Positions 22,966-34,075 of a DNA stretch of 64,000 nt are shown here, piece after piece. This stretch comes from Atopsyche davidsoni. Taxonomy: Eukaryota; Arthropoda; Insecta; Trichoptera; Hydrobiosidae. Each line of letters opens with the position of its first letter. The stretch's first letter is position 1. A model generated the notes under the pieces. The model saw only the letters and a program-made list of their open reading frames with translations, was not told the DNA's origin and did not search any database. The position numbers and the translations under genes are program-made. Location of the stretch: assembly GCA_022113835.1 (NCBI GenBank), contig JAILWY010000023.1, positions 16,738,001-16,802,000 of the forward strand, in the 5' to 3' direction.

Positions 22966-24511
22966 TATTTCAATCCGTTTATGTTTTAAGTGTTTGTTTT
23001 ATAGTGCTGTTTTGAGAATGTCAATGATTTTCCGTTTTGGGCTGTTACGATCACAAGAACAATAAAATATGTATTTTTATTTTCTTGTTTGTAAACACTA
23101 TCAAAATTAAATAATACAAAAAAAAAAAAATTTTTTTTGCTCAAAGCGTAAATAATCAACGACAGACAGGTTCAATTCACAATTATCTATATTTAAACAA
23201 ATATGAATTTGCCAAAATGCTAGGTGATTACAAAATGAAGCACATATAAAATACTTCGTTATTTTTTTATTACTTATTTAAATTTTAAACATGTTTTTTT
23301 TTAATTTAGTACTGCTGAGAGGCTTTTGAGTGTTTACCCTATCCGTCAAGTTCACATTAGTCCCCGCTCTGACTGGGAAGTTAGAATTACTCTTCGCCGA
23401 GATATTCACCCCCACAGCCTTCCCCATCCCGCAGAAGGGATGCCTTCATTTGCATTCATTAGCGGTTGCCAACTTTTCTCGTTTTCAATGTGACGTCACT
23501 GAAAAGGCCGCTGAATTTATATGACGCGCCGGCCATCTTGAATGCTGTATTATTTCGATGTTAATTTTGACTGCTTTGAAAGCTTTTGTGTATTTACATA
23601 TTTGATGTTTTTCTTTGTGCTACCTGATAAATTCCTTATCGTTGCGTTCCATCAAAATAAAGACTTCCCTTTTTATTCATTTCTTTAACGAAGACTGAAC
23701 TGCTCATATTGATTTCACCGCCTATATATATTCGAAATAATTAATTACGGTAGGAATAAACATAGTTATTATATATTTTTTTGTATTTAATTAGTACCTC
23801 TATGAAATACGTAGCCTCACATTAAACCATACGAGTACGTCGATATAATTGGTCTTCTGACATATCTTACTAATGAATCAAATTCCGTTGCTTTTTTATA
23901 TAAAAAAAATATTTAATATCATTAAGATATAACGGGAAATAATGTCCAAACCTTGAGATGATTGTGTACACTTTTTATTCCTAATGACACTTATTATAAA
24001 AATACCTTCATTTTCTACATGTAATATTACTCTAGTCATTATAATTTTTTCTCTAAGTATTAGTATGCCACTTACAACATTAGCTATATAGGTCACGTTA
24101 ATTAAAAAAATAAAATAAATAAAGTCGCCCGAATTATTCTGTCATCAAGGCTTTTTATTTATTAATATTTTAATTTAACGCTGATCGTTAAACGGAAATA
24201 ATAAAAAAAAACTTTCAGAATTCAGTATTAAAAATGTGTATAAGTCGTCGTTAATTCTGAGGGAATTTATATTTTGATTTTACGACGGCATGGCACACTT
24301 AGCGTTTTCATAAGTTCAATTTACGATCTCTTAGATTTTAAGTACATGTCAACTTAGCTTATTCAAATGTGTATAATGTATACGTAGATGCATTAGCTTT
24401 AGATAAAATTGACTTTGACTCTAAACATAAGTGATGAAGGCTTCGCAGCACAGTGGGAGTTCGTTGGATTTACATTTGGGAAGCAGCGAGTCGAGTCGAA
24501 GAAATTCTTTC
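22966..24511. other. Non-coding; promoter-like patch 23330-23545
   Basis: Mostly AT-rich. At 23330-23545 a GC-richer block holds a perfect CRE TGACGTCA (23491-23498) and CGGCCATCTTGAA (around 23531-23543), a YY1-type site. It is described again among the findings. No exon can be attached. Confidence 0.4.
23491..23498. promoter_or_regulatory. Consensus CRE (TGACGTCA)
   Basis: Perfect 8-bp CREB/ATF palindrome within a GC-rich patch, 34 bp from a GCCATCTTG motif. Function is inferred from the motif alone. Confidence 0.3.
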
Positions 24512-24715
24512 TTAACCGGGTGGGACGTATATATACGTCCAATGTAAACAATATCGGTAACGGGTAGGACGTATGAATACGTCCTTGGCATGTATGTTGT
24601 ATTTCCGAACAACAAAAGTATTTAGTCAAGTACATGTCAAGGACGTATTCATACGTCCTACCCGTTACCGATATTATTTACGTTGGACGTATATATATAC
24701 GTCCCGCCCGGTTAA
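24512..24715. mobile_element. TTAA-flanked palindromic MITE (piggyBac-like)
   Basis: TTAA at 24512-24515 and 24712-24715 bound a 196-bp insert that begins CCGGGTGGGACGTATATATA and ends with its near-perfect inverse. The arms (about 24516-24597 and 24637-24711) pair along most of their length around a short AT-rich loop. Within each arm lie smaller palindromes, GGACGTATATATACGTCC and GGACGTATGAATACGTCC. A TTAA target and CC-starting ends are piggyBac-superfamily features. The lack of any transposase makes this a MITE. Confidence 0.8.
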
Positions 24716-26030
24716 CAGGTTAAGCGTGAAATATTTGTTTTTAAATTTGTCAAGAATTATTTTTTCTTTATTGAAGTCGAGATTAATGATTCGTGTGGAA
24801 GCTCAGAAGCCCGGCTTGCCTTAGCGGAGAATAATCTAGTCACGTAGCGCATTTGTCTCAATCTGTGTGCTTGCGATGGTGTGCAAGGCAGAATAATTTT
24901 CTTCAGTTACAACTGCTGAAGTCTCTGCGTTTATGTAGCATAAATAATTTTATAATTAAACTTGTTCTTAGGAGGGTGGTTAGCCGCCCCTTTAGTGTAG
25001 AGGCATGCCTAGTTTACGGCGGAGCTAAGCGGTATCAAGGGTTGGACAGAAACAATTAAATTCATATTATTATCAAAGTTATGAATTATTTACATTAGAG
25101 TCACCAGAGATGTGAAATATTATGCACGTTCTACTGTAAAGTTAACCCTACGATTTTCACCCTTGTAACATCTTTTGGCTTGCCAAGCGGGTTGAGTTTC
25201 AAACCACCAGAGAAGCAATTACATATATAATAATTAAATGCGATTAATTTAAAATATATATAATATATCTCATAGTTATTGTATTTTGAATTTAATTTTG
25301 CAAGTGTTTCCAAGGCCAAGTATAAATAATTTAAAACATTTTTTGATTGATCATTTATATGATTTATTTTTTACAGTTATATCAAAAAATTAAAAAATAA
25401 ATAAACTTGTACTTCTTTTCACTATTAAATGGTTTTAGACGATATTTTATTGTTTTTAGTACAAAGGTTGTGCTTTGATTTATAGAATCACTAAACACTG
25501 TCAACTGCAGGATAAATGACTGTACTATTGTCGTACTTCCATCTTACCATTACTCGGAGTACTTAGCCATCAATCCAGGGAGACTTGCTTTGTGGCCCAG
25601 CGCAGTTTTTATCTTTCTCCTCTTGCTTGAAAGACTAAAGTTTGATACTTTTTCTTGTCCGCTGATCTGTTTGTCAAACTAAGTGGCCGTGTTTCTTTGG
25701 TAAGTGCTTGTTAGTTTTCAAAGTGTAAATATATACATTAGAAATACACTTTTAAAAGCTATTGAGTTTTGCACAGCTACAACTTCCATACTGAGCAATA
25801 TGAAATACTTTAAAACTTCTTTTCGATGTTACAACAAGGGAAGGATCTCTTGTTATGTAAGTATGTATATTGGATAAATTTATTGTTAAACATTTATTTA
25901 TGTATAACATTTTTGATAGTGATATTTTTATTCGTCAATTATGAATTTGGTTTGACCATTATTATTATATTAGCATTTTTATTGTTTTTATATTTCATTG
26001 GTATAATTTTTATTGTTTTTTTATTTTCAG
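24716..26030. other. AT-rich non-coding sequence
   Basis: Nothing recognised apart from the polypyrimidine tract leading into the exon candidate at 26031. A 74-codon frame at 25826-26050 is hydrophobic because of T-rich codons, as expected of an acceptor tract. Confidence 0.5.
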
Positions 26031-26082
26031 GTGAGTCGAAAATTCTTTAGAGAATTCCTAAATCAACGTTGCTATTACGCTG
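26031..26082 (+). CDS. Candidate 52-bp exon (best splice sites in window)
   Basis: Preceded by an uninterrupted T-rich tract ending TTTTTTTATTTTCAG and followed by GTAAGTTA. One frame is open, phase 0 at the start with one base left: VSRKFFREFLNQRCYYA. The other two frames contain stops. The alternation of basic, aromatic and aliphatic residues looks like real coding sequence, but the family is not recognised and the exon's phases do not chain directly to 19900-19963. Confidence 0.38.
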
Positions 26083-26261
26083 GTAAGTTAAAAACAATAG
26101 CATGCAAATATAATCAATTATAAATATATTTTATGTTTTAATATATATATATTTTTATTATATATGGGTTTTTTTGTAAAGGCAAGTGAGTACATATAAA
26201 ATAATTTATAACGCTAATTTAAGAAGGTTCTATTGTCATGGGAAACCATCCATCCATGCTA
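26083..26261. other. AT-rich spacer
   Basis: Nothing recognised. Confidence 0.5.
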
Positions 26262-26369
26262 AACACAAACTCTAGCCCTTGTTAGATTTTCCAGGGGTAT
26301 TATGACTGCTTTCAGGGGGTGTTCTTTGACTAAACTCGCTGCACAGCTTCTCTGAACAAAGTGGTGAGG
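26262..26369 (-). pseudogene. Protein-like minus frame, probable TE remnant
   Basis: The minus strand has a 36-codon open frame bounded by stops on both sides, reading HHFVQRSCAASLVKEHPLKA then VIIPLENLTRARVCV. The block 26250-26410 is GC-richer than its surroundings. The peptide looks like a decayed transposon-coded or host-coded segment, but I cannot name the family. A B-box-like GGTTCTATTCC lies just upstream on the same strand. Confidence 0.25.
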
Positions 26370-26634
26370 CTACACCGCTTACCCAGGAATAGAACCTTCA
26401 TTGAAACCCAGACAATCGTACAGTACAATTTTTTTCATTGTTAAAAATATGAAAATTAAATTTTAAGTCTTTTTTTCAATTTTGTATCTATGTATTTTGA
26501 CTATGGATATATTAAATAAATTAGACTTTTTTCAAGTTCTTTGTGTGATTTTAATACAAACAGCTTATTTAAGAAATAAAAAAATTAAGGTATTGTAAAT
26601 TAGATTTAAAAATGATCTGCTTAATACAGGGTGT
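26370..26634. other. AT-rich spacer
   Basis: Nothing else recognised before the Tc1/mariner-type element. Confidence 0.5.
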
Positions 26635-27120
26635 CCAAAAAGAGTATAAGAATACAAAGTGGAAGGTTATTTCGAAAAGATGATGTTATCCAAATGGTGA
26701 CTGTTATGATGCTGGCACTCTTCTAATCTGGAACGAAGATTGCCGATAACACTCTGACACATAGTCCTCGATATTGCTGCCCCATTTCTGACCTGATGTT
26801 TTGTTTCAATTCCGTTAAGTTTGTCAGATTATTCTCATAAACGCTACTTTTGAGGTATCCCCATACGAAATAGTCAAGAGGGCTAAGGTCGGGGCTTCTG
26901 GGAGGCCAGTTGATGTTACCTCTACGCGAAATGACCTTATTAGGGAATAATTCGTTGACCGCTTCAATTGATTGATTGGATGTATGGCAACTTGTTGGAA
27001 CCACGTTCTTGAGTTAAAGCCTTGAAACTCCTGAAAATCTGGGGCCAAAAAATATCGCAGCATTATCGCAATAACGGTCACTATTCACACTTACCCGATA
27101 CTCTTTTTGCACACCCTGTA
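26635..27120 (-). mobile_element. Tc1/mariner-type deletion element, copy 2
   Basis: Bounded by TA with ends CAGGGTGTCCAAAAAGAGTA and ACTCTTTTTGCACACCCTG. The minus strand encodes WPPRSPDLSPLDYFVWGYL, with the Asp after LSPL being the third catalytic position, and WFQQVAIHP, where the second catalytic Asp is Val. The left side lacks the TATCGGGTATTTGTTAG segment present in copies 1 and 3 but has a segment (about 26680-26760) missing from copy 1. The right-end junction is the same as in the other copies. Confidence 0.85.
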
Positions 27121-30100
27121 TATATATTTTGATGTTTACGATGGTCTGGGACTTGCAGGGCGATGTGTGTACATAAGGGTGGATGTAGAGCCTCCGCGCG
27201 TGGATACGCCTGCATGTGGCGGCTGCGGGGGACTCGGGGCACTTTTGAAAATGCTTTCAGGAAACGGGGAAAAAAGCTGCTTTCCTGTGGTTATACTAAA
27301 TGAGACGAGCTTTTCGTATTGTTCTCTGTCGGGAGTAAAAATCTGTGCTTATATTTTTTGAACATTGTAATTAAATTTACAAAGCGATACTCGTGTTCAA
27401 ATATTAATTTAACATGAAAACGAAAAACACACTTGGGTATTTTGGGGAATTGTTTTTCAACATGGTTTTATTTGGCCATGTTGTATTTTTGTTACTACGT
27501 AAATAGATGAATTCTTTGAAAATGATTGTTTTTCTTTACAACCAATCCATAGAAGTTGATATCTCACGATCACCATTTTTAAATTTATTATACGGTATAA
27601 TACACTTGATACTCATTCAAATATAATTTTTCTTGTATATTTAGCCGTGTTCAAATTTTATTTATGTTCAACATTTCAGATCTGGTACTGGAGCTAATTT
27701 TGAGAATTGAAAAAAATTAAGCCGATTTCATTTAATTAAAATTTTTAGTGCTTACTGTATTTGACAATTTACAATAAACACTTCAATTTAAGAAAGTAAT
27801 TTTAAATTCGACACACTTTTATCCAATATCAGCTATGTTTGTTATTAAGTAATATTTATTTTATCAATGATTTTATAGCGCATCTAAAATAGATCGATTT
27901 AAATGATACTTTCGATAATCGATTAAAACCGGCAAAGTAAGACTGCGTATTTCCACGGTTAGAGCTATTCGTTGCGATATTGTGTTACAAAAATATCGTT
28001 GGATGTTTTTACTGAAATTTGTGCGTAGTAAGTAAACACAAATAATAGTTCTTGTGAATTTTTTTTTATCAATCCGAGCTATGAATAATTATTCCAGATT
28101 TTTTTATTTATTTACGGAATTCCCAGCAGAAAGAAATCATTCGGCCGGTATCCGAAAAATCTCTCTTGTAAAATACGAGGAACCTGTTATAGCAAAATGC
28201 TTGTTTCGTGAGACATCATCTTCTTGCAATCGTGCCAAAGGAACCGATCATCGTGAAAACTCTGTATTTCAGGCAGTCTCGTCTCGCTTTCAGTCCAGTA
28301 AGCTCGCGGCGGCTTCTTTTGAGGCACTGGTCTTTTGTGTAAAAGCTACTGCTAGTTTGATTATAAGGCTTCTTCTTTTGTAGCTTCCGAGCTAGTTTCT
28401 TTTGTGCCGCGATAGAGATAAGTGGAGCGTATTAGCCCCGAGACACAGTGATGTGATCCAACGGCCGAAGTTGCAACTTTCTCCGTGAGTGTAGCTCATA
28501 GGCTTTGATGCATTGCTGTTGTGGGGGCTTTTAATGATTTCATGTCAATGTTGTGAAGACTGCTCGCGATGATTAACATGAATGATTTAACAGTTATTTA
28601 GCATCTTAGAAAGCATTTCAATTATGCTTCGATCACAACTGTCAAATAGCTACTGCGTACTTGAATATTGAATTTGTGATTATGATTGATTGATTGATTT
28701 TTTTTTATAAGAACGTCTGCTTCACTTTTTTGAAAGTATATTTTACTGCGTTCAATCACATGTATTATTAAAACAATATTTAATTTATTATTCCGGCAGT
28801 TTTTCTCCTGCTAGATAATTCTAATAAAGGTTTAAATTAGTTGAAAGCAATATTAGAGCATTCTTTATTTACCGCAGAATTCAAGCGATTGTATATGTTA
28901 TTTGTAAAGACATGAAAATACGAATCTACTAACCAATATAATCAAGTGTTCAAAGAACCGTTTAGAATGTTAATTTTATAATTTTTTTACACGGTATCGA
29001 AGTCTGTACACTCACAGTCGAAGAAAGTCAGACGGTCAATGACTTATGAATATGACGTCAGTTATTAATGCTTTGACTCATGTACCGCTTGATGGACCGA
29101 TATCTCGTCTCTCTTTAAGTGAATGCAACGATAATAATTACGCATCGAATCCTTTGCATACTCAGGCGAGGAGACAGCTGTGGGTTTTAAAATTAAGTTC
29201 ATTAACCTTTTAGTCCCAACTATATTATAACAGTAAGAATAATATAATGTTTCGATATTTCAATGTTAAAAAAATATTTATAAATTTAATCGAAACGTAC
29301 TTTTAGTAATCTAGATTTTTAAGTTCATATATTATATTAAAGACGTATACAGACATCAACATCTTTTGAGCATAATTAAATGGTCAATTGTATCCAAGTA
29401 TTTTTTTAATAAATTAAATTAAAACCCGATCAAATAAGTCACAAACGGTCTTAATTATTCGTAGTTTCATATGTATAGTACTATAAAATCGGTCACAATT
29501 AAAATCTTGGTTAATCCATATAACAACACTATAAGCAATATTCATAATAATCACATAAATAATTATATGTGTATTTGTATATTAAAATATAAACTGTAAA
29601 AAAAAAACTCATATTTTGTGCAATCGTTTTTTCTTACGAAGGTATTTTCAAATGAAGACCAGATTAAATTTAAAAAAAAACACGATCCTCTATCACTATA
29701 ACTAATCATAATGCCTTAATAATAATATTATCAGACGTTAAGTCGTAAGTTTTTTATTTTTATTAAAAGTTGTATACACAAAGGCGATTTGTATATAATC
29801 AAAATAAATATTGTATATAATGTTCCAATGATTTAATTTACTCAAAATAACGAATATATTACCTTAATCTGTTATAATTAACAGTATGGATTTAAGTTAA
29901 CTTTATTCTTTCAGTTGGTTAAACAAAAGCTGCTTTACAACAGCTGAGCGTTACTGAAAATTGCTTTCAGTTGGTTTCTTGCGCTTTTTCTAATTTACAT
30001 CTTTCCGCGCTTTCTTTCTTAATGGCTTCACTTTTTAATGTTTTATGTGGCCGCCCACGCTAAGTAAGTTTTTATTTCTTACAACAAGAAATGCATTTAG

Positions 30101-30484
30101 ATTAACTTTTCATTTGTATGATCAAAATATCTGGTTTATTTATTTATTCCAAGGAAGCCCCTGAATGACAAAAGTACTCGCAAATAAAAATGCCGTTTTT
30201 CAATCTCTTCAGACGAATAGTTATTGTTTTGTTTATCTAGTTCGTAATTCAGATTTCTGTTTTTCCGAGACTGTCTAAAAAAAAAACGAGAAATTAATTC
30301 TGAGTACTTGATCAATATAGCTCTTGCATAATTTTAACGAGAAAAAAATTATCATGAAGCCCACTTCGAGGCTTGCATTTTAATTTCAAAAAAATACCTG
30401 GGAATGAATTCAGTCTTTAAATTGGTTCGAATGTAAGGGATACCGCATTTAAATAATTTATATGAATATTTTAGATTTTAAGTC
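27121..30484. other. Long AT-rich non-coding stretch
   Basis: A GC-rich patch lies at 27170-27245. A moderately GC-rich one lies at 28120-28480, crossed by an unrecognised 109-codon plus frame (28054-28383). A perfect CRE is at 29053-29060. At 29970-30068 an acceptor-like TTGCTTTCAG, a 30-codon open frame and CTAAGTAAG occur in order, but the frame ends in TAA at the donor, so it is not called. Confidence 0.4.
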
Positions 30485-31010
30485 GGCCAGGGCCGCGTCT
30501 AGGCACTCGGCCCCCGGGGCGGAATCCAAAATGTGCCCCTCGTAAGCCCCCCTGGAAGTAATTCGCTGGCAGGCTAATTTAAACCCCCCCATGGATCTGA
30601 ACCGAGGGACCCGCGGATTCAAATGCTATAAAGACGAATTTATGTTTATTTACGAAGGCTTTGTATTGTAATTTCTGCGAGATTTACTGCAGGACACTAA
30701 TTTGATAGAATCTTACAACACCAAATAAATAGCTAAATGACTAGAAGATTATGAGCACTTATTTTTTTCTGAGCGGTTTCGCTTGTGTTGTTTAATATGG
30801 AGTATTGTAAATTGATTTCTTACAGAGCCTTTGGCAGTTTTCGATTCATTGAATATTTGGTTTTACTGTATAAGGTAAAAAATACAATAAATCATATGTA
30901 TTAGATAAAAACACAAAATGTGTTAATTTTAATTTTATAGTTTAACAAAATTTTTTTTAAATCAGATATTACCCATTTCAAATCTCACGGCACGCCCCTG
31001 CTTATGAACA
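30485..31010. other. Possible DNA-element relic
   Basis: Starts with a GC-rich segment CAGGGCCGCGTCTAGGCACT and ends ACGGCACGCCCCTG, a weak inverted match (CAGGG...GC/CGTG). No target duplication is visible, and the interior is AT-rich and non-coding. It may be an old hAT-like relic. Confidence 0.25.
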
Positions 31011-31391
31011 TTATTATCTCGCTATATTATTTACAACTCAGAGTGATAATGGCCTAAGTGAAGTTCGACTATTATTGTAATATGACGATTAATCACAATT
31101 CCAGCTCTGCCCCTACGCGACTATGATAATGTTCCCGAAAGAAAATAATTTGCTTGAAGTCTTGCCAAGTCCAAGAATAATGTAATTCGCTCGCTTCACG
31201 CAAAACACTTTTACTCTCAGACCTATTACGAAACGTTTTTTATCGCAATAAATAAGTTTGTGGTATTTAAGCCTGTGTGATGTCACATAATACATATTCA
31301 CTGAAATTCACTAAAATGTGCGTATAATTCGCTGGGGAGACTCCAAGTGTGTTCGGTTCGTTGGTGAATCATTTTCCTGGGATGTAATTTT

Positions 31392-31562
31392 CAGTCAGCC
31401 ACGCTGAAAGATGGCATTTCTATTTAATAATAACTAATTTAATACACTCAAATTTATTTACTTTTTCTTTGAATCTGATTTTCAGTTCACAAAGCAGAAA
31501 GATGGCGTATTATAATATAATAATAACTTATTTAATACACTTGTATTTATTTACTTTTGACA
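31392..31562. repeat. 91-bp imperfect tandem duplication
   Basis: The segment around TTTTCAGT, GAAAGATGGC and TAATAATAACTTATTTAATA occurs at about 31392-31470 and 31480-31562. The GAAAGATGG words start at 31406 and 31497, giving a 91-bp period. Both copies keep the GCCATCTT-type core on the minus strand. Confidence 0.75.
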
Positions 31563-34034
31563 GAATCTGTTTTCGCTTTTTACCTTTTATAGGATAAGAA
31601 AATTTCCTCGACCCAGTTATGGTTTTATCATGTTTAATATATTTTAGAAGCACTTATTATTTTTCCAAGTGCTTTTTTTTCAAGAAAAGTTTACTCGTGC
31701 TGTTGAATTCTAATATAAAAATACTTGCTGACTACATACAAGTATGCTTCAATAACAGTAGACATTGGCAATATAAATAAAAGTTTTTTATTGTATGCAT
31801 TCGATTTACAGTTTGCAAACTTTGTTGTAGATATATTATATAAAAAATCAATTTCACTAGAATCAAATTTATCATTGATAATACAGCGGCTGTAAAGGAA
31901 TAGATAATTAAAAGTATTACAAAAAAGCAAGTAATATCTTTAAATAATTTTTAATATTTTACGTATTGATTTACAAAAATATTATAATTTAATTTTTCCT
32001 GAAAATACGAATGGAAATGTTTTATTTTCCCCCTTAACCGATTCAAATTTATTCCGAAGCCTTTAATTGGAGGCATGAATATTCCCGTCCGGCCGCGCCA
32101 TTCATTTCGTATGAAAAATCTACAAAATTCAAAATGACATTTAAAAATGAAATTGCAAAACGCTGCTATGTATCTTCATGATTTGTTGCAGTGCCATAAA
32201 TTATCGTTCAAATATAATACTTACAATTATAGGTTTTAAAACCCACTCAGTTATTTTTCGGCTAGTATGGCTTTGTGAAGACGTTCTGTGTAACAGCTCT
32301 ATAAATCAACTTAAAAGGATATGGACTTATCTAACAGTATCTCATTTTGTGATTAATAGTTGGAATTATTCAAAGTAAAAATATATTTTATATGTATACT
32401 AATGTTCAATTTTTTTTAATTTAACGTAATAGGCATGAGTCTACAAATGTCAGTTTGGAATTCACTTGTCAGGTTGGGGATCGAAAGCCTCAGTGTTGAA
32501 CGATCAAATTACAACTTTGGCAGCCATAGTTATAAGATACGTTTCGGTCTATGTAGTAGGTTCATTTTTAGAGATATGCAAAGGTATGGAAAAATTTTTG
32601 AACATAGTCCCAGTACTGAAATCGAAACATCGGTAGGATATGACAAAAAAACCCAAAACAGCACAACCCCTGAAAACGAAAAAAAATAATGATTGTAATT
32701 ATTTTAATATAAGTGTAAAACACGTTTTTATGTTATATTTAATACAGTGACAATAAAAATACTTCGGATATCTTAATGATACATAGTTCCATCCCCTAGC
32801 CGTCCATTTTCGTTTCTTGGTGGAAGTTTCCGAGTTATTTGGCAGTTTTCCAGCCCCCCGGGGACCCTGCACCGGAAGGGGCTGGCGAAGCCTTCAACTA
32901 CCTTCTTTGCAGATGTCCTGAATTTCGATTGTTAAAAGTTTCCAGTCGCTCTCAGTCGAACTACGTAGTCGACAAAGAAATCGACATTTCCTCATAAAAT
33001 TCACGGAAATAATGCAAGAGATTCTCTGCAACTATTCGAAATTAGTTTTTTTATAAATCTTCGAATATACACAAAACCACCTGAATCTATATTTATATTA
33101 GGTTTAAAGGTTTCAGGGATTAATTATTTTACATGTTTTACATGTACCAAGCAATTATATTTTTTTATGTTGATTGAATTGTGATCAAAGGTTATTCTTA
33201 AAATATTAAAATTAAAAATTTCCAAAACTATCGATGAAGTTTGATCACATCTTTGCAGCCCAAGCTTGTTTTTATTTTAAAAAATAAAATATAATTTCAA
33301 AAAGGCATTAAAATTTCATTAACTTAATACAACATAGTACTTAAATAATAATAATTAATCGGTCGTAATATTTTGTGTCGCCTTGAAACACCCCGCTGTC
33401 AAATAAAAGGGAGACAGATTCATATTGATGTATTATATCCAACCCCTATTTATTTATCTCTATTTCTGAGTTGTTTATTTCGATAAAGGATACAACTGCT
33501 TTTTCTTTTTTTTTGTCATATCACATCATATTATCACATTTACGGATCGAAAAATAATATTAACAAGCCGACTGCCACGCAAACTTAAATATATTATTTT
33601 TGTTTCTTTGCACATTTTTTGGCAAAACAAATATATCAGTATTTATTTTTCGTTGTCTGATAAATCATTGCCTTTATATCTTTTACCTGAAATCTTCAAA
33701 CATTTTGTTCAATACGTATATTTGACTTCCATGATTGATTGTTTTATTTTGAATATACTTAATATCTATAAATATTGGCTTGTATCTGCTTTGGTAAAAA
33801 GCTCTTTGTAAATATATATTTTCAAGAAAAAAGCACGTGTATCTGTCATAAAAAATCCTGGTCTGAAATTGTCTCCGCTGATTGACATCGTGTCGTATAA
33901 ATATTCTGAGATTTTTTTCATGAACTGTCGCATTATCTTTTTTTACATTTAAAATTCATGTAAAAAGGACATGCTTATTAACAATGGATAAAGGAATATA
34001 CTACTTTATAAGTCTAATATAAAATTGATATCCT
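31563..34034. other. AT-rich non-coding stretch
   Basis: GC-richer bits at 32060-32110 and 32790-32900 were examined without recognising a gene or element. The 84-codon frame at 32435-32689 has no motif. Confidence 0.45.
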
Positions 34035-34075
34035 TAAATTCGCCTCGTTGTCTAGTGGTAAGCATGCTTTCTCAG
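34035..34075 (+). repeat. tRNA-like A-box fragment
   Basis: GCCTCGTTGTCTAGTGGTAA followed by GCATGC resembles the D-arm/A-box half of a tRNA or tRNA-derived SINE. No B box follows, so it is a truncated head. Confidence 0.3.

Noticed and set aside
30485..31010. Complete hAT-like element with GC-rich end
   Set aside because: Ends match only weakly and no 8-bp duplication is present, so kept only as a low-confidence relic.
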